NCBI GenBank assembly: GCA_017856055.1 | Contig: JAFMFP010000006.1 | Location: 1 to 34,498 of the forward strand | Source: Fidelibacterota bacterium | GTDB taxonomy: Bacteria > Fidelibacterota > Marinisomatia > Marinisomatales > Marinisomataceae | Length of the DNA stretch: 34,498 nucleotides | Direction: 5' to 3' | Shown: in pieces, positions 7,271 through 17,981 of the stretch | How the letters are laid out: every line of letters starts with the position of its first letter | How positions within the stretch are numbered: the stretch's first letter is position 1 | Position numbers and translations under genes: made by a program | The notes under the pieces: generated by a model | What the model saw: the letters and a program-made list of their open reading frames with translations, nothing else | Database searches by the model: none | Told to the model about the DNA's origin: nothing

Positions 7271-9111
7271 TGTATAATAAAACTCTCAATTTTTGATTTT
7301 ATTGAATCAGTGTCTAGGCCAACTTTTTCTAATAGTTCATCTCTAGTACCATGATCTACAAAGCTATTTGGTAGGCCTAAAGTTAGTATATCATTATTAG
7401 AATTGCTCGAAGAAAAATGCGATAATATGCTTTCGCAAAAACCTCCATCTAAATTACCTTCTTCAATTGTTATGATTTTTCTAAATTTCTTTTTAGCAAT
7501 TTTTAAATACTCTTCATCAAGCGGTTTAATAAATCTACAATTAACAACCTCAATGTTAATTCCTTTTATCTGAAATTCTTTCGCGATATCAACACTTTTA
7601 TAAACCATAGACCCTACGGCTAATATTACAAAATCTTCACCTTTCATTAATACTTCCCAAGAACCTTTAGGAATTAAAATTGGAGTATCTGAGGTATAAA
7701 TAATTGAATTATCTTTGGGATAACGAATACTAATAGGACCCTCATTATATGTTGTAGCAGAATACAATAGATTCTTCAATTCATTTCCATCTTTTGGAGA
7801 TGCAACTGTCATACCAGGGATACACTTTAAATAACTGATATCTAATACGCCATGATGAGTTGCCCCATCTTCACCAACAAGTCCTGATCGATCTAAACAG
7901 AAAATAACTGATAACTTTTGTAGTGCAATATCATGAATAATTTGATCAAATGCTCTTTGTAAAAAAGTTGAATAAATTGCAACAATAGGAATTTTTCCAC
8001 TAGCTGCTAAAGCACCAGCAAAAGTTACCGCATGGGCTTCAGCAATTCCTACATCAAAAAATCTATCTGGATAATTTTCGGCAAATTCTACTAAACCAGT
8101 TCCTTCTTTCATGGCCGCTGTGATTGCAATAATATCATTATTGTCTTTTGCTAATCTTAAAATCTCCTTCCCAAATACATTTTGATAAATGATAGAAGGA
8201 CTTGAAGATTTAGTTTCTTTTTGCTTCACTCCATGAAATTTAACAGGATCTTTTTCAGCATAGTCAATTCCTTTACCCTTCTTTGTAATAGCGTGCAAAA
8301 CAACTGGAGAGTTAATGTTCTTAATTTTTTTGAAAACTGATACTAATTCTTCAACATTATGACCATCTACTGGACCGAAATATCTAAACCCTAACTCTTC
8401 AAAAATTGTAACTGGAAGAAAAAAACTTTTTATACTTTTTTCCGCTTTATAAAAAAAAGATTGAAGAAGTTTTGGAAATTTTGTTAATAGTTTTGTAAAT
8501 CTAGATCTAACAACGTTGTAATACCTATTAGTTGAAATTTTTAATAAATAATTTCTAAATGCTCCAACATTAGGGCTAATTGACATATCATTATCATTTA
8601 AAACTAGTAAGAATTGTTTCTTTTGATGTCCAATATTATTCATTGCTTCAAAAGCTAAACCTCCACTCATTGCACCATCGCCAATTACACTAACAACCTT
8701 AAAATTCCCACTATTTAACTCTCTAGCTTCAACAAAACCAATTCCAGCTGAAATAGATGTAGAAGCATGTCCAGCTCCAAAAAAATCATGTATGCTTTCA
8801 GATCTCTTTAAAAATCCACTCAAACCATTCATTCGACGTATAGTAGAAAAATCATTAAAACGACCAGTTAATATCTTATGTGCATAAGCTTGATGACCTG
8901 TATCCCAAATAATTTTGTCTTCAGGAGAATTAAAAACGTAATGTAATGCAGTAGTAATTTCAATTGCTCCTAAAGTTGGAGCTAAGTGTCCACCAATTTC
9001 TGTGATTGTGTCAGTGATATAATGTCTTAATTCATCACAGATTTTAGGTAATTCATTTTCTGAATAATTTTTTAAATCTTTTGGCGAATTAATTCTATTT
9101 AAATATTTCAT
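7267..9111 (-). CDS. dxs: 1-deoxy-D-xylulose-5-phosphate synthase
   Basis: 614 aa; GHLAPTLGAIEITTALHYVF, GDGAMSGGLAFEAMNN(I)GH, DRSGLVGEDGATHHGVLDI, HGTRDELLE. ATGA overlap with the mutase gene. Confidence 0.97.
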   Translation of the reverse strand: MKYLNRINSPKDLKNYSENELPKICDELRHYITDTITEIGGHLAPTLGAIEITTALHYVFNSPEDKIIWDTGHQAYAHKILTGRFNDFSTIRRMNGLSGFLKRSESIHDFFGAGHASTSISAGIGFVEARELNSGNFKVVSVIGDGAMSGGLAFEAMNNIGHQKKQFLLVLNDNDMSISPNVGAFRNYLLKISTNRYYNVVRSRFTKLLTKFPKLLQSFFYKAEKSIKSFFLPVTIFEELGFRYFGPVDGHNVEELVSVFKKIKNINSPVVLHAITKKGKGIDYAEKDPVKFHGVKQKETKSSSPSIIYQNVFGKEILRLAKDNNDIIAITAAMKEGTGLVEFAENYPDRFFDVGIAEAHAVTFAGALAASGKIPIVAIYSTFLQRAFDQIIHDIALQKLSVIFCLDRSGLVGEDGATHHGVLDISYLKCIPGMTVASPKDGNELKNLLYSATTYNEGPISIRYPKDNSIIYTSDTPILIPKGSWEVLMKGEDFVILAVGSMVYKSVDIAKEFQIKGINIEVVNCRFIKPLDEEYLKIAKKKFRKIITIEEGNLDGGFCESILSHFSSSNSNNDILTLGLPNSFVDHGTRDELLEKVGLDTDSIKSKIESFIIQ

Positions 9112-9114
9112 TTT

Positions 9115-9711
9115 TTAACTAAAACAAATTTCATGGATAAATGTTTCTTGAAAAATTTCAGGGTGAAAAGTTATACCAATATGCTTTCCGGACTTTATTC
9201 CAACTACTTCATTTTGAAAAAAGGCAAATGGCTCAGTATCTTCTCCATATGAAATAATTTTAGGCGCTCTAATAAAAGAGCCTTGAATGAGTCTTTCATC
9301 AAATGAATCATTTTTTAACTGAATACTAGCTGAAAAGGAATTGATCTGTCTACCATATGCATTTCTTTCAACCAGTACATCAAGAATATTTAGAGATTTC
9401 ACAATCTTATCATCTTCTATTTTAGACATTAAGATTAAACCTGCACAGGTTCCTAGTATAGGAAATGAGCGAGAAAATGATTTAATTTCTCTAGCAAAAT
9501 TTTTCTCTCTATTAAGAAGATTATAGATTGTAGTTGATTCACCTCCTGGAATAATTAACCCTTCTATTTGGTCAAGCTCTTTAGAAAATTTTATTTCTTT
9601 AGAAGTCTTACCTAATTGATTTAATATTTCCAAATGAGATTGAAAATTCCCCTGTAATGCTAAAACGCCAATCAATTTAATCTCCTCGATTAGAAAACTT
9701 TTCATCCTCAC
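9115..9711 (-). CDS. pdxT: Pyridoxal 5'-phosphate synthase glutaminase subunit PdxT
   Basis: [30 protein letters not shown] (catalytic Cys), FHPEI; directly downstream of pdxS. Start may be internal to the ORF call. Confidence 0.93.
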   Translation of the reverse strand: MRMKSFLIEEIKLIGVLALQGNFQSHLEILNQLGKTSKEIKFSKELDQIEGLIIPGGESTTIYNLLNREKNFAREIKSFSRSFPILGTCAGLILMSKIEDDKIVKSLNILDVLVERNAYGRQINSFSASIQLKNDSFDERLIQGSFIRAPKIISYGEDTEPFAFFQNEVVGIKSGKHIGITFHPEIFQETFIHEICFS

Positions 9712-10552
9712 TTAGATCGCTCATTAAAATTCCTTTCATAGCGTCTTTTAAATTATAGGAAGCTTTTAATACTTCTTCAGAATTTTTATAATGAGTAACC
9801 GCATGTACAATAGATTTAGCTCTTTCTAGCGGATCAGAGCTCTTAAAAATACCAGAACCTACAAATACAGTTTCTGCACCCAATTGCATCATTAATGATG
9901 CATCAGCAGGAGTAGCGATTCCTCCAGCTGCAAAATTGGGTACTGGTAATTTTTTATTTTGTAAGACATATTTAACTAAATCAGTAGGTACTCTAAATTC
10001 TGAAGCTTTTTCATCCAAATTATTTTCTGTTAATTCAAAAATTTGTTTATTAATCATATTCATATGTCTTACAGCTTCAACAATGTTACCACTTCCAGCT
10101 TCGCCTTTAGTTCTAATCATTGCAGCGCCTTCATCAATCCTTCTTAAAGCTTCTCCCAAATTTCGAGCACCACAAACAAAGGGTATTTTAAAAGGATGTT
10201 TTAAAATATGAGCTTCTTCATCTGCTATTGTTAAAACTTCACTTTCATCAATAAAATCTACCTCAAGTGCTTCTAAAACTTGCGCTTCAGCAAAATGTCC
10301 TATTCTACATTTAGCCATCACTGGTATTGAAACATTTTCTTGAATTTCTTTTATCATTTGAGGATTACTCATTCTAGCAACACCACCGTCGGCCCTGATA
10401 TCAGATGGAATTCTTTCTAAAGCCATAACGGATACAGCTCCAGATTCCTCTGCAATCTTGGCTTGTTCAACATTAGTAACATCCATAATAACGCCCCCCT
10501 TTAACATTTCAGCGAGAGCTACTTTTTCTCTAAATGTATCTTTATTAATCAT
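9677..10552 (-). CDS. pdxS: Pyridoxal 5'-phosphate synthase lyase subunit PdxS
   Basis: 291 aa; [48 protein letters not shown], highly conserved PdxS/SNZ sequence. Confidence 0.98.
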   Translation of the reverse strand: MINKDTFREKVALAEMLKGGVIMDVTNVEQAKIAEESGAVSVMALERIPSDIRADGGVARMSNPQMIKEIQENVSIPVMAKCRIGHFAEAQVLEALEVDFIDESEVLTIADEEAHILKHPFKIPFVCGARNLGEALRRIDEGAAMIRTKGEAGSGNIVEAVRHMNMINKQIFELTENNLDEKASEFRVPTDLVKYVLQNKKLPVPNFAAGGIATPADASLMMQLGAETVFVGSGIFKSSDPLERAKSIVHAVTHYKNSEEVLKASYNLKDAMKGILMSDLSEDEKFSNRGD

Positions 10553-11411
10553 AAATAATTTCCTTTGATGTTGTATTAGTTATTTCTTTTACTTTTTTTA
10601 TAACTGATTCAATTATCCAATCTGGTGTCGATGCTCCAGCTGAAATTCCTAATGTACTTATATTATTCTCGAACCATTTTGAATCAATATCTGCAGCACA
10701 TGTAACTTGAAAAGTTTTTTTATTTTTACTCAAACTTAATTCAGTTAATCTTTTAGAATTAGCACTCGTAAATGATCCAATAATAATCATCATATCAGTG
10801 TTAACTGATAGTTCCTTAATTTGCTCTTGATTTCTTTTGGTGGGATAACAAATGGTATTTACAAACCTTAAATCAAAAACTTTTGTCATTAAAACATTGA
10901 TAATATCTTGAACGTTTTCAATGGTTTGAGTTGACTGACTTACTACACCTGCCTTCTTTGTTTTCCGAAGCGCCTTAGCTTCTTCAATTGTTGAAACAAT
11001 AATAGGATTAGGAATTTGACTTGCAATACCTATCACTTCATCATGTCCATGATCACCAATGATAATAATTTTTCTTCCTTCTCTATGCAATGCCTTCACT
11101 TCATGATGAATTTCATGAACAAGGGGACAAGTCGCATCAATAATGTTCATTTTTTGCTTATGAGCAGAATCCCATACGTTTTTTGGGGTACCATGAGCTC
11201 TAAATAGAACGGGCTTGTTATCAGGAATTTGATCAAGTTCACTTACAACTTTGACTCCATTACTTTCTAAATCTTTAACAACATTTTCATTGTGAACTAT
11301 ATCTCCTAACATGTATACTTCGCCATACTTATCTGCAATCTCATATGCTTTATTTACTGCATCTCTTACTCCAAAACAATATCCTGCATCTTTTGCTAAA
11401 ATAATTTTCAT
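10545..11411 (-). CDS. ispH: 4-hydroxy-3-methylbut-2-enyl diphosphate reductase
   Basis: 288 aa; [35 protein letters not shown] (three cluster Cys), [11 protein letters not shown]. Confidence 0.96.
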   Translation of the reverse strand: MKIILAKDAGYCFGVRDAVNKAYEIADKYGEVYMLGDIVHNENVVKDLESNGVKVVSELDQIPDNKPVLFRAHGTPKNVWDSAHKQKMNIIDATCPLVHEIHHEVKALHREGRKIIIIGDHGHDEVIGIASQIPNPIIVSTIEEAKALRKTKKAGVVSQSTQTIENVQDIINVLMTKVFDLRFVNTICYPTKRNQEQIKELSVNTDMMIIIGSFTSANSKRLTELSLSKNKKTFQVTCAADIDSKWFENNISTLGISAGASTPDWIIESVIKKVKEITNTTSKEIIYD

Positions 11412-11414
11412 TTG

Positions 11415-12425
11415 TTACTTCTTAGTTTGATTTATGTAGTTAGATATTAAATTTAAAACACTTTTTTTAACCTCTGAGAAATCTCCTTCAATAAGAGCAG
11501 CGGAAGCATATGGATGACCACCTCCACCCATCTGTTTAGCTAATTCATCTACCTTATACAATCCTTTTGAACGTAGACTAATTCTCACCTTACCTTTTAG
11601 ATCATATAACATTAAAGATATTTCTACGCCATTAATAGATCTGAAAAAATCTGTAAAACCCTCGAAGTCTTCATTGCTTCCTCCAACTTCTTTTATCATA
11701 TCTTGATTTACGCCAAACCATACTAATTGATCATTGCAGTCAAATTTTAGATTCTGAATCACATTTCCAAGTAACTTTATTCGACTTTTTGAGGAGTTTT
11801 CATAGATATTCTGATAAATTTTTGTCGTATTAATTCCGAAGTTTATTGATTCTTTGGCAATTAAATGACTTAATCCAGTAGTATTATTATGTTTAAATGA
11901 ACCTGTATCAGTTAAAACTGCAATATAGATTCCTTCAAGGATCTCTTTTGATAAATAGCCATTAAACTCGTTTATTACTAACTCATAAATTATTTCCCCA
12001 ACAGAAGAGGATTTTGTATTAATAAAGTTGTGATCAAATTTCTTCAAATCTATAACATTGTGATGATCGATATTCAGCAGTTCAATATTTTCAATTTCGT
12101 CTAAAAGTAAAGCTATATCACCCAATCTATAATAATCTCCAATATCTAGAATAATTCCTAAATCAGAATTTTTAATAAAGGCAGCAGTTTCTGAATTATG
12201 TTCATGAAAGATATTTTCTTGATTTAAAAAATTATACATTTTAGGCAATGGTGAATGATTAATAATCATACAGTCTTTTCCTAATTGAGTGAGCAGATGG
12301 TAAAATGCATATGATGATCCTAAACTATCTCCATCCGGATTAATGTGAGAAGAAATGAAAATTTTATTACTTTTTAATATAAGAGAACTAATTGATTTAA
12401 AATCCATAGAAGTTATCTCTTCCAA
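11415..12425 (-). CDS. DHH/DHHA1 family phosphoesterase (NrnA-like oligoribonuclease/pAp phosphatase)
   Basis: SSHINPDGDSLGSSYAFYHLL, NIDHHNV, GGGHPYASA motifs. Confidence 0.88.
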   Translation of the reverse strand: MEEITSMDFKSISSLILKSNKIFISSHINPDGDSLGSSYAFYHLLTQLGKDCMIINHSPLPKMYNFLNQENIFHEHNSETAAFIKNSDLGIILDIGDYYRLGDIALLLDEIENIELLNIDHHNVIDLKKFDHNFINTKSSSVGEIIYELVINEFNGYLSKEILEGIYIAVLTDTGSFKHNNTTGLSHLIAKESINFGINTTKIYQNIYENSSKSRIKLLGNVIQNLKFDCNDQLVWFGVNQDMIKEVGGSNEDFEGFTDFFRSINGVEISLMLYDLKGKVRISLRSKGLYKVDELAKQMGGGGHPYASAALIEGDFSEVKKSVLNLISNYINQTKK

Positions 12426-12952
12426 ATATTTTCATTAATTCCTTTTTGATGATTATAGTGACGAGAAAGAACAAAGAAATAGTCAGATAATCTATTAAGA
12501 TATTTTAGCATATTATTGTCATCATTGATTGTTTCTAAAAAAAGTGAAACAAGACTTCTTTCTGCTCGACGGGTTATAGTTCGCAAAATATGTAGGAAAG
12601 AAGAAAATTGATCTCCTCCAGGAAGTATAAATTCTCTCAATGGACTTAATTCTGAATTATAGTATTCAATTCTATTGTCGAGTACAATAACTTTTTCGTG
12701 ACTAAATCTATTTTCGTTATCAAATAAAGAAATTAAACCACCCATATCAAAAAGATCGTTTTGAATTGATTTAAGCTCATCAATTATGTTAGGTTCATTG
12801 GTTAAAGAGATTGCAAAACCAAGATGACTATTAAGTTCATCTATTTCACCTAAAGTTTTAATTATAAGACTATCCTTAGATACAACATCACCCTTAGCAA
12901 GATTTGTTTTACCATAATCTCCATTACGGGTTGTAACTTTAGTTATTCTCAT
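12413..12952 (-). CDS. PduO-type ATP:cob(I)alamin adenosyltransferase
   Basis: MRITKVTTRNGDYGKTNLAKGD... LGEIDELNSHLGF ... RRAERSLV... YLNRLSDYFFVLSR. ATG at 12952 gives an ATGA overlap with nhaD; the longer track start (13024) is probably spurious. Confidence 0.93.
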   Translation of the reverse strand: MRITKVTTRNGDYGKTNLAKGDVVSKDSLIIKTLGEIDELNSHLGFAISLTNEPNIIDELKSIQNDLFDMGGLISLFDNENRFSHEKVIVLDNRIEYYNSELSPLREFILPGGDQFSSFLHILRTITRRAERSLVSLFLETINDDNNMLKYLNRLSDYFFVLSRHYNHQKGINENIWKR

Positions 12953-14265
12953 AAAGTAATGTTCCACATTAATAAATGGACAACAATGCTTAAAACATAT
13001 CCAAGAAAAATGACCCCAGTCCATCTAAGATGACTTGAAAATGTATATAACCCTTTTGCTTGACCCATTAATGCCACTCCAGGAGCGGAGCCAATTGATA
13101 ATAGACTTCCACCTACACCTGTAGCTAAGGTCACTAATAACCATTGACCAAGATCCATTGCATCTTGGGAATGCATCTGTAAAACTGAAAACATAACAGG
13201 AATATTATCAATGACAGCTGAAATGATACCGGTTAAAATATTAGAAATGGTGAAACCATATCCTTCATATAAGTAATTATTTAATAAAGTTAAATATCCC
13301 ATTTCAGCAAGACCTGCTACACAAAGAATAATTCCATAGAAAAATAACAAAGTATCCCATTCTGCTTGAGCAATTTGTTTAAATACTCCAAAAGGAGCAT
13401 CAGACCCATCTCTCTGCACTTCAGTTGATTTTGCATATGTGGTTTTTAAGTAATATCCATAAAGTTGAAGTAGACTAAAACCAAACATCATACCGAAAAC
13501 AGGAGGAAGATGTAAAATATTTTCGAAAGAAACTGCTAAAAAAATGGTAATTAAGAATAAAAAGATAATTGGAATAGCACCCCTTTTAAGTTTTACAGGA
13601 GTATTCTCAACATCTGCTGAAGAACCATGAATAAAGAAGCTCATAATAGTAGCAGGAACTATATAGTTGACAAGAGATGGTAAAAATAACCAAAAAAACT
13701 GAGTAAACTCTACATGCCCTGACTGCCACACCATTAAAGTAGTAATATCTCCAAATGGACTAAAGGCACCTCCAGCATTTGCTGCAACAACAATGTTTAC
13801 GCAACTGATACTTACAAAATTTCTATTTCCAACTCCTACAGCCATCACAACTGCACACATAGTTAAAGCAGTTGTCAAATTATCTGCAATCGGAGACAAA
13901 AAGAAAGAAATAGTTCCAGTAATCCAAAACAGCTTTCTGTAAGAGTAATTTTGCTGAAGTAAGATTGATCTTAATTTTTGAAAAACATTTCTCTCAGTCA
14001 TAGAGTTGATATAAGTCATCGCAACTAATAAAAATAACATAAGTTGAGAGAACTCTTCAAAAGCATGCATAATTGATTCTTCAACATGCTCAGCATGTCC
14101 ATGCATTCTGGCATACCATGCCAGGGAAGCCCAAATAATTCCTGCTGCAAATAATACCGGTTTGGATTTTCTTAAATGAGTTACTTCCTCAGTCATTACA
14201 AAAGCGTATGCAATCGTAAAAATAACTAAAGCAAAGATACCCAGGGGATGTGATACTAAATTCAT
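12949..14265 (-). CDS. nhaD: Na+/H+ antiporter NhaD
   Basis: 438 aa polytopic; SPIADNLTTALTMCAVVMAVG, NAGGAFSPFGDITTLMVW, DNIPVMFSVLQ, GSLLSIGSAPGVALMG. Confidence 0.92.
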   Translation of the reverse strand: MNLVSHPLGIFALVIFTIAYAFVMTEEVTHLRKSKPVLFAAGIIWASLAWYARMHGHAEHVEESIMHAFEEFSQLMLFLLVAMTYINSMTERNVFQKLRSILLQQNYSYRKLFWITGTISFFLSPIADNLTTALTMCAVVMAVGVGNRNFVSISCVNIVVAANAGGAFSPFGDITTLMVWQSGHVEFTQFFWLFLPSLVNYIVPATIMSFFIHGSSADVENTPVKLKRGAIPIIFLFLITIFLAVSFENILHLPPVFGMMFGFSLLQLYGYYLKTTYAKSTEVQRDGSDAPFGVFKQIAQAEWDTLLFFYGIILCVAGLAEMGYLTLLNNYLYEGYGFTISNILTGIISAVIDNIPVMFSVLQMHSQDAMDLGQWLLVTLATGVGGSLLSIGSAPGVALMGQAKGLYTFSSHLRWTGVIFLGYVLSIVVHLLMWNITL

Positions 14266-14331
14266 AGTGGGAATATACCAATAAGGTGATTAATATTTTA
14301 GAAAAATCGAATTAAAATTGTAAATTATAAT

Positions 14332-14487
14332 ATGGAATATCTTATAGTAATTTTGATATTAATTTTTTGTTTCTTTATAATGAATATTGGTTTGATTTTT
14401 AAAAATAGACCGCTTAAAAAAGGCTGCGGTTCTTCTCCAGATGGATGTGAAATATGTGGAGGAGATATTTCTAAATGCGATAGTTAA
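14332..14487 (+). CDS. nqrM: NqrM-like (DUF539) Na+-NQR maturation protein, 51 aa, not in the ORF track
   Basis: MEYLIVILILIFCFFIMNIGLIFKNRPLKKGCGSSPDGCEICGGDISKCDS: N-terminal TM helix plus four clustered Cys (CX6CX2CX6C); adjacent to apbE and the nqr operon; stop codons of this gene and apbE overlap at TTAA. Confidence 0.75.
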   Translation: MEYLIVILILIFCFFIMNIGLIFKNRPLKKGCGSSPDGCEICGGDISKCDS

Positions 14488-15503
14488 TTATTTTTTATTA
14501 AAGAACCAGTAAAAGACTTTTTATAGGTTCCATCTTTAGTTAAAAAAATTAGCATAGAATTAATTGATTTTGATTCTAAGAAGTCCTCTAAATCTTCTGA
14601 ATTGCTCATAGCAAAAACCATCGTTGCTAATGCATCTGCATCCATGCATGATTTCTCACTCAATATGGAAACTGAACCTAAGTTAGCAGTAATTGGGTAT
14701 CCTGTTTTAGGGTTGATTCCATGATGAAAAAAGGACTGAAATTCATCAATGAAATAGTTTCTATAATTTCCTGAAGTAGCAATTGATAAATTATTTAAAG
14801 AAATAACTTCTTCAATATCATTTTGTGAACTTTGTAAACTGGGGGAAACAATTCCTATTTTCCAGTCTTTTTTGTAAGATTTAGTACGAATTTCTCCACC
14901 AATCTCAATCATTATATCTTTATAACTCAAAGACTCTATTAACCTATCTACAGCATATCCTTTTGCAATAGAACTTAAATCAATTTGTAGTTTGGGGTGT
15001 TTTTTTCTAATTCTATTCCCATCTATTTCAAGCAAATCTTGCCCCACAAATTCTAACTTTTCATCTATCATTTCTTGAGATGGTCTATTTAAATAAACTT
15101 CCGGACCAAATCCCCATAAATTTACTAATGGCATCACAGTTATATCGTACAAACCATTTGATAATTGATGATACTCAAAGGAGGCCTTCACTACCTCAGC
15201 AAATTCTGGAGAGATACCAAACCATAAAGTATCAGAAAATGAATTAAAATTAGAAATTTCACTATCAACTATATACGTTGACATCTGTCTATTAATTTCT
15301 CCTAAAATTTTATCAATTTTATTTTGATTGAATTTCTTTATAGAAAATTTCTTCGGAATATATTTTATTGAGTATGTTGTACCCATGGTTTGTCCAGATA
15401 AAATAATCTCTTTGTTGAAAAAAAATTGATTGATTGTAAAAAGTGCAGCAGCAATAAAAAGTATGTACGAAGAGCTTTTTCTAACCGAAGTCATCATAAG
15501 CAA
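14484..15503 (-). CDS. apbE: FAD:protein FMN transferase ApbE
   Basis: SGQTMGTTYSIKY, DLSSIAKGYAVDRL, HHGINPKTGYP, DADALATMVFAM; N-terminal membrane anchor; directly downstream of nqrF. Confidence 0.94.
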   Translation of the reverse strand: MLMMTSVRKSSSYILFIAAALFTINQFFFNKEIILSGQTMGTTYSIKYIPKKFSIKKFNQNKIDKILGEINRQMSTYIVDSEISNFNSFSDTLWFGISPEFAEVVKASFEYHQLSNGLYDITVMPLVNLWGFGPEVYLNRPSQEMIDEKLEFVGQDLLEIDGNRIRKKHPKLQIDLSSIAKGYAVDRLIESLSYKDIMIEIGGEIRTKSYKKDWKIGIVSPSLQSSQNDIEEVISLNNLSIATSGNYRNYFIDEFQSFFHHGINPKTGYPITANLGSVSILSEKSCMDADALATMVFAMSNSEDLEDFLESKSINSMLIFLTKDGTYKKSFTGSLIKNN

Positions 15504-16710
15504 TCATATCTTCTTCAACTCCTAAATCCCATAACATTTTTTGTACAGCACTTATCATCATAGGTGGACCACACAAATAATACTCACACTCTGTTGGATC
15601 TTCATGGTTTTTTAAATATAAATCAAGCGCTACCTGATGAATAAATCCAATAGGACCTTCCCAATTATCATTTGGAAGAGGGTCTGACAGTGCAACTTGA
15701 TATTTAAAATTAGAGAATTGTTTCTCAAGATCTTTAAATTCTTCATCATAGAACATCTCCTTAACAGAACGTGCACCGTACCAAAAAGAAACTTTTCTTT
15801 TTGTATTTTCAGTTTTGAGAAGATGAAATATATGAGATCGTAAAGGAGCCATACCAGCACCACCACCAATATAGACCATTTCTCTTTCAGTGTCTTTGAT
15901 ATGAAAATCACCATAAGGGCCAGAAACAGTTATTTTGTCTCCAGGTTTTAAATTAAATACATAGGATGAGGCAATTCCAGGTGGAACGCTTGGCATATTT
16001 GGTGGAGGAGATGCAATTCTGATATTGAGCATAATCATATTTCCTTCAGCAGGATGGTTTGCCATAGAATATGCCCTGAAAATAGGATTTTTATTTTCTG
16101 CAGTATATTGCCATACATCAAATTTATCCCAATCATCTCTATAGATTTCTTCAATTTCAAAATTTTTATATTCGATATTGTTATATGCTGGTACATCAAT
16201 CTGAATATAGCCCCCAGATTCAAAATGGATAGGGTCATCTTTTGGAAGTTCAATGACTAATTCTTTAATAAAAGTGGCCACATTATTGTTTGATTTAACG
16301 GTAGCATCCCACTTTCGAATACTAAAAATTTCATCTGGAACTTTAATTTTCATGTCATTTCTGATTTTCACCTGACATCCTAATCTCCAGTAATCTTTTT
16401 GATCTTTTCTACTTATATATGCTTGTTCAGTAGGAAGAATATCACCTCCGCCTTCAACTACTTGACACTTACATTGAGCGCAGGTTCCTTGGCCTCCACA
16501 TGCTGAAGGCAAATATACATTTTGAGATGCAAGCGCTGACAGTACTGTACCACCTGTTTGAACTTTCAAAGATTTTGAAGCATCATCATTAATTACTAAA
16601 GAAACTTCACCTTGAGGAAGTAATAGATTACCAACAAAATTAAGTAATAGCACTAAAAGAATGATAACTGCAGTAAAAACCAAGACTCCAACTAATACTT
16701 CAAAAATCAT
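15481..16710 (-). CDS. nqrF: Na+-translocating NADH:quinone reductase subunit F
   Basis: N-terminal TM, [2Fe-2S] CGGQGTCAQCKCQV, FAD motif RAYSMANHP, YIGGGAGMAPLRSHI, YLCGPPMM. Confidence 0.98.
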   Translation of the reverse strand: MIFEVLVGVLVFTAVIILLVLLLNFVGNLLLPQGEVSLVINDDASKSLKVQTGGTVLSALASQNVYLPSACGGQGTCAQCKCQVVEGGGDILPTEQAYISRKDQKDYWRLGCQVKIRNDMKIKVPDEIFSIRKWDATVKSNNNVATFIKELVIELPKDDPIHFESGGYIQIDVPAYNNIEYKNFEIEEIYRDDWDKFDVWQYTAENKNPIFRAYSMANHPAEGNMIMLNIRIASPPPNMPSVPPGIASSYVFNLKPGDKITVSGPYGDFHIKDTEREMVYIGGGAGMAPLRSHIFHLLKTENTKRKVSFWYGARSVKEMFYDEEFKDLEKQFSNFKYQVALSDPLPNDNWEGPIGFIHQVALDLYLKNHEDPTECEYYLCGPPMMISAVQKMLWDLGVEEDMIAYDDFG

Positions 16711-17327
16711 AAATCAATTCCTGAAAATGCCATAAAAGCCATTGATAATAATCCAGTTAATAACATTGCCATCGCAACCCCCCTCAGCCTAGGAGGTATA
16801 TTAGAGTATCTCAGTCTATATCTAACTGATGCGAGTGCAACAATAGCTAAAAGAAATCCTACACCTGAACCAAATCCATACACGATTGTCTCTGATAATA
16901 AGTACTCTCGTTCTACCATAAACAGAGATCCACCTAGTATTGAACAGTTTACAGCAATCAGAGGCAAGAAAATTCCTAAACTGTTGTATAAAGATTGAGA
17001 AAATTTTTCCATAAAAATTTCAACCAGCTGAACCATGGCAGCAATAACTGAAATGAAAACAATTAGTTTTAAAAAATCCAAATTTACTTCAGATAGATTT
17101 GGATGAATCCATGACAATGCTCCATCTTTTAACAGAAATTCCCATAAATACCAATTTATTGGAGCTGTTATAGTGAGCACTACCACCACAGCCATTCCTA
17201 TTCCAACTGAAGCATCTATTTTCTTAGAAATGGCTAAGAATGAACAGAGGCCAAGAAAGTAGGCTAATACAATATTTTCAATAAATACTGCTTTAGTAAA
17301 AATACTCAAATAATGTTCTAGACCCAT
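16707..17327 (-). CDS. nqrE: Na+-NQR subunit E
   Basis: 206 aa; YFLGLCSFLAISKK, NCSILGGSLF with conserved TM Cys; in nqr order. Confidence 0.97.
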   Translation of the reverse strand: MGLEHYLSIFTKAVFIENIVLAYFLGLCSFLAISKKIDASVGIGMAVVVVLTITAPINWYLWEFLLKDGALSWIHPNLSEVNLDFLKLIVFISVIAAMVQLVEIFMEKFSQSLYNSLGIFLPLIAVNCSILGGSLFMVEREYLLSETIVYGFGSGVGFLLAIVALASVRYRLRYSNIPPRLRGVAMAMLLTGLLSMAFMAFSGIDL

Positions 17328-17981
17328 CTAAGCCTCCTCTTCAATTCCAATTAATTCTCTTTGAAACCAGATGACTAATCCTAGAATTATAAATGCTCCA
17401 GGAGAAAGCACTAATAGTCCAATATTTTCATATCCTGCAGCATACCAAGATTCCGGAATTGAGAATAAAACATATCCTGCTCCACCATCTGGTAAGGTAA
17501 TTGTACCAGAACCAAAAAGTTCTCTGAAAAAAGAAACAATGATTATAATCATTCCGTATCCTAAACCATTACCAATGCCATCGAGAAACGCTTTTGAAGG
17601 ACCATGTTTTAAAGCAAATGCTTCTGCACGACCCATTACAATGCAGTTTGTAATAATTAAACCAACAAAAACAGATAACTGCTTACTCATATCATACATA
17701 TAGGCTTGTAATAACTGATCAACAACTGATACTAGCGATGCGATAACAGAAAGCATAATAACTATTCGAACTCGATTTGGAATAAAATTTCGAATCATTG
17801 ATAGAATTACATTTGAAGAAGCTAAAACAAAAATTACAGCTAAGCTCATTATGATAGCTTGATCTACTCTAATTGTTACAGCTAGGGCTGAACAGATACC
17901 TAATACTTGCAAAGAAATTGGATTATTGACATTTATAGGATCGGAAATGATTTTTTTTGATTCTGAATTAAATAGTTCCAC
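17328..17981 (-). CDS. nqrD: Na+-NQR subunit D
   Basis: 217 aa; [47 protein letters not shown]. Confidence 0.97.
   Translation of the reverse strand: MELFNSESKKIISDPINVNNPISLQVLGICSALAVTIRVDQAIIMSLAVIFVLASSNVILSMIRNFIPNRVRIVIMLSVIASLVSVVDQLLQAYMYDMSKQLSVFVGLIITNCIVMGRAEAFALKHGPSKAFLDGIGNGLGYGMIIIIVSFFRELFGSGTITLPDGGAGYVLFSIPESWYAAGYENIGLLVLSPGAFIILGLVIWFQRELIGIEEEA

Noticed and set aside
12953-13024. N-terminal extension of the cobalamin adenosyltransferase (MDWGHFSWICFKHCC...)
   Set aside because: Out-of-frame with the end of nhaD; the conserved protein begins at MRITKV with an ATGA overlap.
14326-14331. Perfect TATAAT hexamer just before the nqrM-like ATG
   Set aside because: It abuts the ATG, so transcription from it would start inside the ORF, and there is no convincing -35; likely chance in an AT-rich intergenic region.
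15630-15914. 94-aa minus-strand ORF inside nqrF in another frame
   Set aside because: Out-of-frame with the conserved NqrF flavin/NAD domain; composition typical of an AT-rich frame shadow.
17371-17703. 110-aa plus-strand ORF opposite nqrD
   Set aside because: Shadow ORF; the minus strand encodes highly conserved NqrD.
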